This document shows positions 27,875 through 38,017 of a stretch of DNA of 64,000 nucleotides, one piece after another. The stretch's first letter is position 1. Every line of letters begins with the position of its first letter. The stretch comes from G963677325 sp963810555 (GTDB lineage Bacteria; Bacteroidota; Bacteroidia; Bacteroidales; Prolixibacteraceae), in contig CAWENX010000006.1 in the NCBI GenBank assembly GCA_963810555.1, forward strand, positions 434,001-498,000, read 5' to 3'. The position numbers and the translations under genes are program-made. The notes below the pieces were generated by a model. The model was not told the origin of the DNA. It saw only the letters and a list, made by a program, of their open reading frames with translations, and did not search any database.

Positions 27875-29986
27875 ATGAAAAAAATACTTTCTGTTCTACC
27901 TTCCCCGGTCTCCGGTCTCCGGACTCCGGTTTCTCTTCTCTCTTTTTTGTTTCTGACATTTTTATTGAATGGAATCAAAGCCCAGCCTAAAAAATTTGAC
28001 AACATCCTGTATGGGGTGGCTTACTATCAGGAATATATGCCCTATGAGAGGCTGGAGAAAGATGTCCAAATGATGCAGGAAGCGGGCATTTCGGTAGTCC
28101 GGCTTGGTGAATCGACCTGGAGCCTCTTTTGAACCAAAGAGGGACAATTTGAATTTGCCTGGATGGACCGCATTATCGACCGGATGCACAAAGCAGGCAT
28201 AAAGGTTATTCTTGGTACGCCGACCTATTCGATTCCGGCATGGATGGCATTGAAGCATCCTGAACTATTGGTGGAAACGATTGACGGTACTAAAGCAGGA
28301 TACGGCAAAAGACAGAATTTCGACATTACCAATCCCACTTATTTATTTTACAGTGAAAGGATCATTCGCAAGATGATGGAGCATTATGCAAAAAATCCTG
28401 CCATCATCGGATACCAGGTTGATAATGAAACCTCCTCTTACGGAGCGGCGAACTACGATTATTTCAGGGGATTTGTCGATTACATGAAGAAGAAATACAA
28501 AACGACCGACACTCTGAATAAGCTCTGGGGACTCAATTACTGGGGAATGACCCTTAACGGCTGGGACGAATTTCCGACAAGAAAAGGCGCTACCAATCCT
28601 TCCTATAAACTGGAATGGGACAGGTATAATTTAAAAGTGCCGGCCGATTTTATAACCTGGCAGGCGGGAATTATCCGCGAATATGCCCGTCCCGATCAGT
28701 TTGTCACTCATGATTTTATGCCCTGGATCACCAGTCTTGATCAGATTTCGGCCGTCCGAAAGCTGGATATGCCCTCGCTGAACGTGTATCATGGTTCTCA
28801 GAATAATGTCAAAGGAGAGGATGTGATGTGGGCCGATGATTTTTACAGGTCGGTAAAAAAGACCAATCACCTTGTTACAGAGACCAACGCGCAAACCACG
28901 GGTTGGAATTCAAAGGGACAGTATCCCCCGTTTGACGGTCAGGGAAGGCTCTATGTTTACTCTCACATCGCCAGCGGAGCGAATATGGTGGAATACTGGC
29001 ACTGGCATTCCATCCATTACGGACAGGAAACCTACTGGAAGGGAGTTCTGAGCCATGACCTGGAACCTAACCGCTTCTATAACGAGGTGAGCCGTACTGC
29101 TCACGAGCTTCAGAAAATAGGACCTAAACTGGTAAACCTTAAAATAAAAAACAGGGCAGCGATCCTTTACAGCCATGATTCCGATTTTGGCATCAGCTAT
29201 ATGCCTTTTAAAGATGGTAATGCATACATTACTGCAATGAGCCAGATGCACAAGGCTGCTTTCCGGGAAAACATCGGAGTGGATTTTGTACTTGCCGAAA
29301 ATGCAGACTTTTCCGGGTATGACCTCTTGCTTGTGCCTCCCTTATATGTTGCGAGCGACTCTCTGCTGAAAAAAATAAGCGATTTTGTGAAAAACGGAGG
29401 GAATGTGATCATGTCTGTGAAAAGCGGCTTTTGCGATGAGAATTCGATGGTAAGACCTGTCAAAGCGCCGGGCCCGTTGAGAAAAGCGGCAGGTTTCTAC
29501 TACCAGGAGTTTTCAAATACAAAGTCTGTTCCCTTACTTGGAGATCCTTTTAAAGTTGGCCCTGAAAAGAATCTGGCGACAGACTGGATTGAATTTCTGA
29601 TCCCTGAAACTGCAAAAACGCTGGCATCATACGATGATCCCTTCTTTGGAAAATACCCTGCTGTCACGGAAAACAAATTCGGCAAGGGATCTTTCATTTA
29701 TGAAGGATGTATTGTGACAGATGAGATACAGGAAAAGATTGTAGCTCAAAAGGCTGCAGAAATTGGCCTGATTCCGAAAGAAAATCATATTACTTACCCG
29801 ATTGTCATAAGACAGGGAACAAATGATCAGGGGAAAACGATCCGTTATTACCTCAATTATTCGGGCAAAGAATCGCAGGTGGTATATGATAAGCCGAAAG
29901 GGACAAACCTGTTTACAGATTCATCTGTCACAAAAGGTGATCGCATTGTATTAAAACCTTGGGATGTAGCTATCATCGAAGAATAA
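27875..29986 (+). CDS. Secreted GH42 beta-galactosidase-like hydrolase, interrupted by a TGA
   Basis: About 703 residues. Signal peptide MKKILSVLPSPVSGLRTPVS plus LLSFLFLTFLLNGIKAQ. The GH42 barrel is clear: YERLEKDVQMMQEAGISVVR, LGESTWSLF, FAWMDRIIDRMHKAGIKVIL, acid/base Glu in IGYQVDNETSS, nucleophile Glu in LVTETNAQTTGW, then the trimerisation-like domain (FSGYDLLLVPPLYVASDSL). An in-frame TGA follows SLF (28129-28131). The family expects SLFEPKEGQF; the DNA gives this if one T is removed from TTTT and one A added to AAA shortly after, so a compensated pair of homopolymer errors explains the stop. An upstream ATG at 27806 lacks a signal peptide and is rejected. Probably releases galactose or arabinopyranose from arabinogalactan side chains for the araBAD route. 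Confidence 0.85.
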
Positions 29987-30040
29987 TTCATTATCTCTCA
30001 GGCGGATTCTTTATTCTTAATTTTTAATTCTTAATTAAAT

Positions 30041-31699
30041 ATGTATGTAATAGGCATCGATTACGGAACAGACTCCGCGCGGGCAGTCATCATTAATGCC
30101 CTGAACGGGGATGAAGTTTCTTCTTCTGTAAAATATTTTCCCCGCTGGATAGAAGGGAAATACTGTGATCCGGCGAAAGACCAGTACCGCCAGCATCCTC
30201 TGGATTATATTGAAACGCTTGAGTATACGGTAAGAGAGGCCTTGTCGAAAGCCGGAAAGGAAGTGGCCTCCAAAATTGCAGGAATGTCATTTGATACAAC
30301 CGGGAGTACTCCGGTATTGGTTAATGAGGAAGGAATCCCGCTTTCATTGCTTCCCGGTTTCGAAGAAAATCCCGATGCTATGTTCGTTTTGTGGAAAGAC
30401 CATACATCTGTCGGAGAAGCTGAAGAAATTAATACTCTTGCAAAAAAATGGCCTGTCGACTTTACTCAGTTTGAAGGAGGCATTTACTCCTCCGAATGGG
30501 TATGGGCAAAAATTCTTCATATACTGAGAGCGGATAAAAAGGTTCGGGAGGCAGCATACTCATGGACAGAACATTGTGACTGGATGCCCGCGCTGTTAAC
30601 AGGGAAAAGCAAGCCCTCGGAAATACTCAGAAGCCGTTGTGCCGCAGGTCATAAAGCCATGTGGTCGGAAGTTTGGGGAGGGCTTCCCCCTGAAGAATTT
30701 TTCACGACACTCGATCCATTGCTTAAGGGGTACAGGGAAAGATTGTATAATAAAACTTATCCAGCCGATGTAAAATTCGGACAGATCACCCCCGAATGGG
30801 CGAAACGGCTCGGACTTCCCGGGAATGTAGCCATTGGGGCAGGGGCTTTCGATGCACATATCGGGGCTGTCGGAGGCGGAGTAGCCCCGGGTGTGTTGGT
30901 CCGGATCATAGGAACATCGACCTGCGATATAATGGTTGCCTCACATGATCTGATGGATTCCAAATTAATTCCCGGAATATGCGGACAGGTCGATGGATCG
31001 GTGATTCCCGGATACATCGGACTTGAAGCCGGACAATCTGCTTTTGGCGATATTTATGCCTGGTTTAAAAATATTGTTTCCTGGCCTGTTGAGAAAATAC
31101 TATCGAAATCTGAGAGAACAGATAACGTCACCCGTCAGCAGCTTGTAGATGAAGTAATAAGTCAGATCATTCCTGAATTAACGGCTGAGGCCATGAAAAT
31201 TCCAATTGAGGAATCCGGAATTATTGCTATTGACTGGATGAACGGACGCCGTACTCCTGATGCCAATCAAAAACTGACAGGATCGATTACAGGATTAAAA
31301 CTGGGATCAACTGCCCCGGCGATATTCCGCGCCCTTGTTGAAGCAACGGCATTCGGTTCCAGGGCTATCGTCGATCGTTTTCAACGGGAAGGAGTGGAGA
31401 TTAAGGAAATAATAGGATTGGGAGGGGTTGCCAAAAAATCTCCTTTCGTAATGCAGACAATGGCGGATGTGTTGAACTGTCCGATCAAAGTAGCCCGTGC
31501 AGAACAAACCTGCGCGCTGGGAGCGGCGATGTTTGCGGCTGTTGCCGCAGGCATTTATCCAAACGTGGAAGAGGCGCAGAAGGCGATGGGCAAGGGATTT
31601 GAAACGGAATATCTTCCGGATCCTGTAAGAGTTTTAAAATATGCGGCGATTTATGAGAAATATCTTAAATTGGGACAATTTACCGAAACAAATCTTTGA
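30041..31699 (+). CDS. araB: Ribulokinase
   Basis: Phosphorylates L-ribulose to L-ribulose 5-phosphate with ATP. 552 residues of the FGGY kinase fold: phosphate loop GIDYGTDSARAVIINA near residue 4, GMSFDTTGSTPVLVNEEG near 86, the substrate segment WKDHTSVGEAEEIN near 123, CDWMPALLTG near 184 and GLGGVAKKSPFVMQTMADVL near 460. Length fits AraB rather than xylulokinase (~490). Follows the GH42 gene by 54 bp and precedes the esterase by 3 bp. Confidence 0.95.
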   Translation: MYVIGIDYGTDSARAVIINALNGDEVSSSVKYFPRWIEGKYCDPAKDQYRQHPLDYIETLEYTVREALSKAGKEVASKIAGMSFDTTGSTPVLVNEEGIPLSLLPGFEENPDAMFVLWKDHTSVGEAEEINTLAKKWPVDFTQFEGGIYSSEWVWAKILHILRADKKVREAAYSWTEHCDWMPALLTGKSKPSEILRSRCAAGHKAMWSEVWGGLPPEEFFTTLDPLLKGYRERLYNKTYPADVKFGQITPEWAKRLGLPGNVAIGAGAFDAHIGAVGGGVAPGVLVRIIGTSTCDIMVASHDLMDSKLIPGICGQVDGSVIPGYIGLEAGQSAFGDIYAWFKNIVSWPVEKILSKSERTDNVTRQQLVDEVISQIIPELTAEAMKIPIEESGIIAIDWMNGRRTPDANQKLTGSITGLKLGSTAPAIFRALVEATAFGSRAIVDRFQREGVEIKEIIGLGGVAKKSPFVMQTMADVLNCPIKVARAEQTCALGAAMFAAVAAGIYPNVEEAQKAMGKGFETEYLPDPVRVLKYAAIYEKYLKLGQFTETNL

Positions 31700-31702
31700 G
31701 CC

Positions 31703-32527
31703 ATGAAACCTGTTTTAACCTCCCTATTTATTTTGGTGTTTTTTCTCACAACTTTTGGCCAGGATAAAAGGACTATGTACTTCCCTAAAACCGAGGTGCC
31801 GGTTAAGCAGTTGCCTGAGAAGAAAAATGTCTGGGTATTTATCCTTGCAGGGCAGTCCAATATGGCGGGAAGAGGACAGGTTGAGCCGCAGGATACTGTT
31901 CCCGATAAAAGAATCATGACCATCAATTCAAAGGGGCAATTAATCCTGGCAAAGGAACCCCTCCACTTCCAGGAACCGGGAAATGCAGGCCTTGACTGCG
32001 GGCTTTCTTTTGCAAGGACGATGATCAAAAACCTTCCCCCCAAGATATCCATACTGGTTATCCCAACTGCCATCGGCGGGAGTTCTATCAGCAAATGGCT
32101 CGGCGATTCGCTTTACCGTAATGTGCATCTGCTTTCCAATTTCAGGGAAAAAATGGAGACCGGTAAAAAGTACGGTGAAGTAAAAGCTGTTCTGTGGCAC
32201 CAGGGCGAGGCCGATGCCACACCTCAAAAGATACCGTTGTACGAGGAAAGGCTGAGATCGCTTTTCAGAAAATTCAGGTTCGCTGCAGGGAACGATAAAC
32301 TGCCTGTTCTTATGGGCGAGCTGGGGCCCTTCAAATACAACTACGAAGGTTTCCTCAAAATCAATAAAGTCCTGAAGGACTATTCCTCAAAAGACAAATA
32401 CAGCACTGTCATTCCAACAGGCGATCTGAAAGACAAAGGCGACAGCCTTCATTTCAATTCCGAAAGCCAGCGCATCCTGGGACAGCGGTTTGCAGAGGAA
32501 TATCTCAGAAAATTCAACCGGAATTAA
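31703..32527 (+). CDS. Secreted SASA-family carbohydrate esterase
   Basis: 274 residues. Signal peptide MKPVLTSLFILVFFLTTFGQ. The SGNH-like core starts at VWVFILAGQSNMAGRG (nucleophile Ser in GQSNM near 52), continues with IPTAIGGSSISKWLGDS near 118 and LWHQGEADATP near 163 (the His/Gly-Glu-x-Asp segment of sialate O-acetylesterases, SASA/DUF303), and a C-terminal DSLHFNSESQRILGQRFAEE with the catalytic His. It probably deacetylates sugar residues outside the cytoplasm. Last gene of the arabinose operon, three bases after araB, which suggests translational coupling and substrate such as acetylated arabinan, xylan or galactan. Confidence 0.88.
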   Translation: MKPVLTSLFILVFFLTTFGQDKRTMYFPKTEVPVKQLPEKKNVWVFILAGQSNMAGRGQVEPQDTVPDKRIMTINSKGQLILAKEPLHFQEPGNAGLDCGLSFARTMIKNLPPKISILVIPTAIGGSSISKWLGDSLYRNVHLLSNFREKMETGKKYGEVKAVLWHQGEADATPQKIPLYEERLRSLFRKFRFAAGNDKLPVLMGELGPFKYNYEGFLKINKVLKDYSSKDKYSTVIPTGDLKDKGDSLHFNSESQRILGQRFAEEYLRKFNRN

Positions 32528-32650
32528 GGTTCAGACAATACTATTGCAGTGATCCGGGGCCGGAATTAAACCTATATACCTCTCCAAAGATTCCTGCTTT
32601 ATACTCCCTAAAGGAGAATTCTGTCATGTGATTGCGGAAAGAGTTCGCCG

Positions 32651-32811
32651 TATCATCCCCGTACCTTGCCTATACCAAATCCATATTTATATACACTATT
32701 TCTGCACTATATCTGCACTATTCCTGTACTAATTAGTGTAGAAATAGTGTTTAAATAGTGTTTAGATAGTGTTTATAATATGGTTTTGGTATAGCCCTGG
32801 TATAGTGTTGG
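32651..32811. repeat. 14-unit, 11-nt period array folded into a long palindrome, locus E
   Basis: Fourteen consecutive 11-nt units in one register, e.g. TACCTTGCCTA (32662), TACCAAATCCA (32673), ACTATATCTGC (32106 offset in 32k, i.e. 32706), TTTAAATAGTG (32750), TTTAGATAGTG (32761), GCCCTGGTATA (32794). The left arm 32672-32732 and right arm 32733-32792 are inverted copies with about 80% identity and one gap, centred on ACTAATTAGT. It lies between the arabinose operon and the lyase remnant; the flanking gap 32528-32650 and 32812-32968 shows nothing else. Confidence 0.85.
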
Positions 32812-32968
32812 AGGGAGTAAGGTTATCTCCGGCAGATGACAAACAGGCTTAAAAGTAAGTGAGCGGGTTAAAGGTGGCGGGAGACAGAAACACAGAGTGG
32901 CACGGATACGGAATGGTTATCCTGTCAGGCAGCCTGTATCGTCCCCGGTGGCGGGTAAATGAAACAGA

Positions 32969-33001
32969 AGACCCTAAAGTTTTCCAAAACCTTTAGGGTC
33001 T
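32969..33001. terminator. Hairpin between convergent units
   Basis: AGACCCTAAAG and CTTTAGGGTCT form an 11-bp perfect stem with a TTTTCCAAAAC loop. No U-run follows on either strand, so terminator function is possible but unproven. Confidence 0.45.
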
Positions 33002-33018
33002 GAAAATGTTCTTTCATT

Positions 33019-33425
33019 CTATTCCAGCGCCGGAATACCTTTCATAACAGGCGAAATGATCACCTTGAGGCCTTTCCCTGTTTTAATGATTTTTAATGTA
33101 GTCTGGTTTTTACCCGATTTAAGGGTTGTTTTTTTTATTGCAGGTATTGGTAATTCCACTTCGGTTTCCCCTCTGTAGATGATCAGACAGTTTCTGCCCT
33201 CCGCTTTCAGACTTAGCGATCCATCTGAAGTAGATGATTTTAAGGAGTAACCACCTTCCGTGATTTCGGTCCCTTTGCCAGGATAAAATGAAGTGAGCTT
33301 TGTGCCTGCACATCCGGCGACGGTAAGTTATATGAGTAATGGCAGATTGCATGGTAGTTTCCTGTCAAACCGCTGCGTGGTTTGAGCGGGATATAAACCT
33401 TTATATTTTGTATATCGCCTGCCAT
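33019..33425 (-). pseudogene. C-terminal remnant of a heparinase II/III-like lyase
   Basis: The minus strand encodes ~135 residues (QNIKVYIPLKPRSGLTGNYH, then after one frameshift TVAGCAGTKLTSFYPGKGTE, LPIPAIKKTTLKSGKNQTT, VISPVMKGIPALE stop) that align end to end with the C-terminus of the intact gene at 35000-37712 (KKLTSLYLGKGTEIAESGYS, VNIPPVMNGILVTEF), at roughly 60% identity. No start codon, signal peptide or catalytic domain remains, and a frameshift lies in AACTTACCG near 33325. It is the relic of a duplicated or partly deleted paralog in the same orientation, 1.6 kb from the intact copy. Unlike other broken genes here, most of this one is missing, so true decay is the better explanation. 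Confidence 0.8.
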
Positions 33426-33535
33426 TACTTATACAAAATGTCAAGACACTTTATTTAAGACCTTTAATTCCCTGAATATAGTTAAAATAGCATTAAATCA
33501 GAGATGTATCCGGCTTGAATATTGATTTATTTAAA

Positions 33536-33562
33536 TGAGGGGCGCTAAAAAAGCACCCCTCA
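33536..33562 (-). terminator. Terminator of the methyltransferase gene
   Basis: TGAGGGGCGCT and AGCACCCCTCA pair with one mismatch around a short A-run, 19 bp after the methyltransferase stop. On the minus strand an ATTTAAAT run follows. Confidence 0.65.
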
Positions 33563-33580
33563 GATTCATTTTTATTATTG

Positions 33581-34351
33581 CTAAATCTTTTTGCCGATAT
33601 AAAATGCATAACCGTAGTATTCGTAGTATTGTCTATACAACTTTTCTTCGAGCCTTTGATAGGCAACAAATCCTTCTGCAAATTTATTTCCGGCGTGCTT
33701 TCTCAGAAACCTTTCCTGTGCTTTGACTTTTGCGTCATAATAATGCTCTGTCCAACAATTTACCGGCAGAATAAACGTTGCTATCGGAACGTAACCTGCT
33801 TTCTGCATTTGTGCCACTTTGTTCGGGATGGTGTCAATTCCCGGATACGCGTCCATCCAGAATTTTTCAATTTCTTCAGGCCGTTCTTCCGTAAACCATG
33901 ATGCCTCTGAAACAGCTACAAACCCATCCTTTTTTAAGAATCTCCGCCATTCTCTAAGACCTTTTTCGAAACCAATATTGTAGATTGCACCTTCGCACCA
34001 GATAAGGTCTAATTCTTCATCCTCAAATTGTAAGTTGTCCATTGAGCCGACAATACAATTTACTCTTTTTTGCAGATTTAATTTTGCTGCATTGGCATTA
34101 AACAAATCAACAAAAGTGGGGAAAAGGTCAACGCCTGTAATCTTTCCCTCAATTTGATCGGCCAGGATCATTGTTTGCCCTCCCGTTCCGCAACCAATAT
34201 CGGCAATATGCGATTTAGCTGAAAGATTATCTATAAAACTTAATGCTTTAAGAGTTACTTCAGGACTACCGGGTCCTTGTCGTTCTGTTCCCGAAAAGTA
34301 CTCTACGATCAGATTCACGTCAAAATCGTGAATTGAATTATTATTACTCAT
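33581..34351 (-). CDS. Class I SAM-dependent methyltransferase
   Basis: 256 residues. SAM-binding motif I IADIGCGTGGQTMILAD (near residue 50), motif II GVDLFPTFVDLFN, and DLIWCEGAIYNIGFEKGLRE (motif IV region). N-terminus SNNNSIHDFDVNLIVEYFSG is shared with a widespread group of small-molecule methyltransferases of unknown substrate. An upstream ATG at 34379 would add ten residues of no family support; ATG 34349-34351 is preferred. Monocistronic: a terminator follows at 33536, and a 650-bp gap precedes. Confidence 0.85.
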   Translation of the reverse strand: MSNNNSIHDFDVNLIVEYFSGTERQGPGSPEVTLKALSFIDNLSAKSHIADIGCGTGGQTMILADQIEGKITGVDLFPTFVDLFNANAAKLNLQKRVNCIVGSMDNLQFEDEELDLIWCEGAIYNIGFEKGLREWRRFLKKDGFVAVSEASWFTEERPEEIEKFWMDAYPGIDTIPNKVAQMQKAGYVPIATFILPVNCWTEHYYDAKVKAQERFLRKHAGNKFAEGFVAYQRLEEKLYRQYYEYYGYAFYIGKKI

Positions 34352-34911
34352 GATGTTAAAATTTATTTTAGACTGATACAAGAATATACAACTCTCATAA
34401 TCACGTCGATATTATACTTAATATATGTGTATGGAAATAACCCTGACAAGAATATGTCTGAGTTGCAAATGGGATAATCAAAGTCATTAAAGACTATGAT
34501 TATTTACATTACCCGTTCCGAATAAATTTTAAACATCCAAAAATTTTAGTGTTACAAATATACACTATTTTATTATAATCAACTCTCGTTCTTTGTTTTT
34601 TAATGTGCTCTAATACTTGTGTAAATTAATTATATGCGTTTATTTTTTCTAATATCGTTAAACCGGAGCGTCATTTATTTCGTTGATTCAAACCGTAATT
34701 GTGCCACTTAATTTCTAATCCTGACTGGTTTTGTCTTTTCTCCAAATTTACTTTAACCGGTCATCAAATCCAATGTGTTCAACGATTATTTTATTTGATT
34801 TCAAAGGGTTGGATTCCAATATGGGCAAATCCGTTGAAGCTAACCCGTACCAATCTATATATAGTTTCACACGTATTTGTGTTTATGGTACTGATTCTGA
34901 CAAAATAAATG

Positions 34912-34990
34912 TGGTACATGGTACACTTCAAATCGGCTGTATACCTTACGGGGGAATGGATACATAAGATTCACGGTGTACCATGTACCA
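34912..34990. repeat. 15-bp perfect inverted repeat before the lyase stop
   Basis: TGGTACATGGTACAC at 34912-34926 and its exact complement GTGTACCATGTACCA at 34976-34990 enclose 49 nt, ending 10 bp from the lyase stop. The rest of the gap 34352-34911 shows a small dyad at 34474-34503 (ATAATCA/TGATTAT) and no gene; the short plus-strand frames at 34699-34967 have no coding character. Confidence 0.75.
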
Positions 34991-34999
34991 TTAATTCTT

Positions 35000-37712
35000 C
35001 TAAAATTCTGTCACAAGGATACCATTCATAACAGGCGGGATGTTTACTTTTACACCAGTTCCCGTTTTTATGACTTTCAGCGTTGTCTGATCATTGCCTG
35101 ATTTAAGGATTGCCTTTTTTATTGAAGGCATGGGCAGTCCCACCTCAGTTTCCTGGTTACAGCTTATAAGCCAGTTATTTCCATTTGTTTTCAGGCTTGC
35201 CGAACCATCTTGTGCAATAGATTTTAAAGAATAACCGCTCTCGGCAATTTCGGTTCCTTTTCCGAGATATAGAGAAGTAAGTTTTTTACCTGTGTAACCT
35301 GCAACGCTGAAATACCCGCAAAATGATCCTCCTTCAATTGAATATTTTTTGAGGGGATCAGTCGACTGGTAAATATGCTGAGTTGATTCTCCCTTACCGG
35401 AAACCTTTAAAGAGGTGAAAGTTTCGCTGTCAGTTCTTTTGTCGACAGAGATGCTTTCCACACTGTTCCCGTTTTCACCCTTATAAGGCTCATAAACAAC
35501 GATAAAAGGTTTGGTTTTTGCTTCGGCTTCGGTACGGATGGTAAACAGGGGAAGATCCTTACCACGGTAAACTCTACCCGATGTTTTGGTATGCGGGGAA
35601 AAGGCTTTATAGAATGTCCTTCCCTCATTTCCGCCGATCAGGGCCTGCATAAAGATATCATCAGACTTCTCATTTTTAGCTGAAAATCTTGCAATGATAT
35701 TTCCCGATTGGTTTTCAAGTTTCTGAACATCATTATAAAAGCGGAATCCCGGATAATCCTTTCCCGTCAAAGGGTAGGAAGCAGTGATCGTTTTTAAAGG
35801 TTCTCTTTTCTCATTGAAGAAGTCAACCCGGTCGCCGATGTTGTGATAGACGTAATCATTGCTGATTGAATTGTCAGAACGGTAAATATCAACGTAATAT
35901 CCGGTTTTATCAGATGTCCGTATCACAGCAAGCGTACGCGCTTCGTTGGTATTGGTCGATTTATCAAGATAACGGGTATCTGTAAAGGAATAATCCGGCG
36001 AGACAGCCTCCTGATCGGGCATGGGCTCCATGGCCGCCAATTCAATCTGTCCTATTTTTTTTGCCCCTGCTGATCCGCTGAAAGGGACTGAAGCAGATGC
36101 TCCTGCGGCAACTACTGTATTGTGAGCGCCCCACTGGGCATAGTAATTCTGGTGCAGCGGGTGTTCGTAATTGGGGCCTGTGCCGGCATCAAGACCCATT
36201 TCTGTTCCGCAGCCATACAATTCCATGGACATGCCATTGCAATGATTGTGGTTGTAGGTTGCTCCCTGAACGCCATACATGAGGCCTGTTTCAGGATCCA
36301 TACCGTTTCGCTGGATAAAATATTTCGCAAAATCAAGGGTCCCGCTCCTTGGCCAGTGGAAATCTGCTTTTGTATCAGGTATTTCAGGCAAAAAGCACAG
36401 CAATCCCATATAACCTGACCGTTCGCGATTGTATATACCTCCATCTATTAGCTTTTTTAAACCGGCCAGCATATCAGGCAGAATGGGATCTTTATATTTC
36501 ACGGCTCCGGTAATTCCGATTTCCAGTGACTGTGCATTCTGTGAATCCCTTCCGGTATCGCCGAATCCGCCTTCTTTAAGATCCGGGTAAGAATATTTGA
36601 TCATGGCATAGGATGCCTTGAACAGCGCCGGGAAACGCCTGAATATATCGTATCCGTTCTTTTCAAGAGCATAAGCTGAAACCAGCAAACTGCTGACCGG
36701 ATAATTGTGATAGCCTCCCGGCTCTTTCCAGTGACCGTCAGGAGTAAGCCATTTCTTCACAGTTGAAGGTAAAGCCAACTGACCCCAGCTTCCGTTGATC
36801 GTATCTTTTTCAAGAACAAACTGAAGGTAATAATCCCTCTTTTGCTTATTTTCAAGACTTAATGCAGCATAAACCAATGTGGAACTTTCTGCGGCATACC
36901 AGTTGTTGTTCCAGAATCCTCTGAAGGCTTCTGTGGATGCAAATTTTTCAAATACAGGTTCATACCAGTGGAGGTCATAACCTTTTTGCTTCATATACGG
37001 CTTTACAAAATCATAGGCAAGGATAAGCGGCCGCCAGTCCTGGTCTCCCAAGGTCTGCAAATCCATAAATCCGCACCGTCCCGGACCGATGATCGGCTCC
37101 TGGTAATAAGCTCCTTTTGCCCATTGATCAAGAAGATCAGCAGCAAATTTTGCATATTTCTCTTCACCGTTAAGCCAGTAGATAATCGCCGCATCGAGTG
37201 CCAGTGAATTAATTTCACCATTAATGGACGTGATATAGCCCTGAGGATCTATCCACTCCTTCTTGCCCGTTTCAGGATTGAAGAGATTCATCAGCTTTGA
37301 AGTATCATTCGGCACTATCTCTTCTATTGCAGGCCGGCGGTAGGCTGTGCCATTCTCAGTAACCGGTCCCCTGACATAAGTGTTGATCCTGGTGGTGGGA
37401 ACAGGGCGCATCACCTTCCCATTTGATCAGCTTCAGTCCGTTATTATCGGCATAAACCTTTGTATATCTTTTCCCGGGAACCCGGTTCATAAGGTAACGG
37501 CTCAAAATCCATTGCGGATCAGTTTGATGACGATCAACATATGGAGTGACTTTGTTTTCAATATCCGAGTAAATTGATTTTGCCCAGCCCTGTTGCTCAA
37601 TTTTTTTCAGCACAACCTCTTTATCTGACCGATTTACAAGGATATGCGGATTCTGGGCTTTCAGGATAATGATGGATGCAAAGACGATAAGGATCACCAA
37701 GGATGTTTTCAT
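35000..37712 (-). pseudogene. Heparinase II/III-like polysaccharide lyase, one frameshift
   Basis: Two frames join near 37356-37414 to give ~905 residues. Signal peptide MKTSLVILIVFASIIILKAQ then NPHILVNRSDKEVVLKKIEQ. Residues ~100-420 form an alpha-toroid lyase domain (DQWAKGAYYQEPIIGPGRCG, FRGFWNNNWYAAESSTLVYA, GGFGDTGRDSQNAQSLEIG). The central block GATYNHNHCNGMSMELYGCG and YYAQWGAHNTVVAAGAS match the heparinase II/III catalytic region with Asn-His and Tyr candidates. The C-terminal ~350 residues are beta-sandwich. Such enzymes cleave uronic-acid-containing polysaccharides by beta-elimination, supplying the substrate for the GH88 enzyme at 42141. The break fits one inserted base and may be a sequencing error. 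PL family not assignable by eye. Confidence 0.8.
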
Positions 37713-37836
37713 AAAAAGAAAGTTAAATGAAATGTGGATTTAGTCAGTTATTCAGGTTCTGAAGCTGAAGGCATTGGGATAAAAGGATATTTTCATACCT
37801 AATAGTCTGAAGCCTACAGCCTACAGCCTTTTCCGT

Positions 37837-37910
37837 GGGTTGTACTGGATTCGAACCAGTGACCCCTACCCTGTCAAGGTAATGCTCTAAACCAACTGAG
37901 CTAACAACCC
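37837..37910 (-). tRNA. tRNA-Val (GAC)
   Basis: Minus strand 74 nt: acceptor GGGTTGT/ACAACCC, D arm GCTC-GAGC, anticodon stem TTACC/GGTAG with loop TTGACAG (anticodon GAC), T arm ACTGG-TTCGAAT-CCAGT. CCA is not encoded. Confidence 0.95.
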
Positions 37911-38017
37911 AAATTTAATTACCAATTACGAATCAGGAATTACGAATGAAAAATATTTCTAATTCTCTTGGCAAAGATAATAAAAGGCTCAAACGTAACA
38001 AGAACCAGTCTTTAATT

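Noticed and set aside
27775..27990. Frame reading MKNERIKELKNERIFNS
   Set aside because: It translates an intergenic AT word and the GH42 signal region in the wrong frame.
28129..28131. Selenocysteine at the in-frame TGA of the GH42 gene
   Set aside because: No SECIS-like hairpin follows and GH42 enzymes need Glu-Pro here; a compensated homopolymer error explains it.
32969..33001. Strong intrinsic terminator
   Set aside because: Perfect stem but no U-run on either strand; kept only as a hairpin with low confidence.
34699..34967. Small plus-strand frames 34699-34908 and 34731-34967
   Set aside because: No start context, codon bias or recognisable sequence; overlap each other in different frames.
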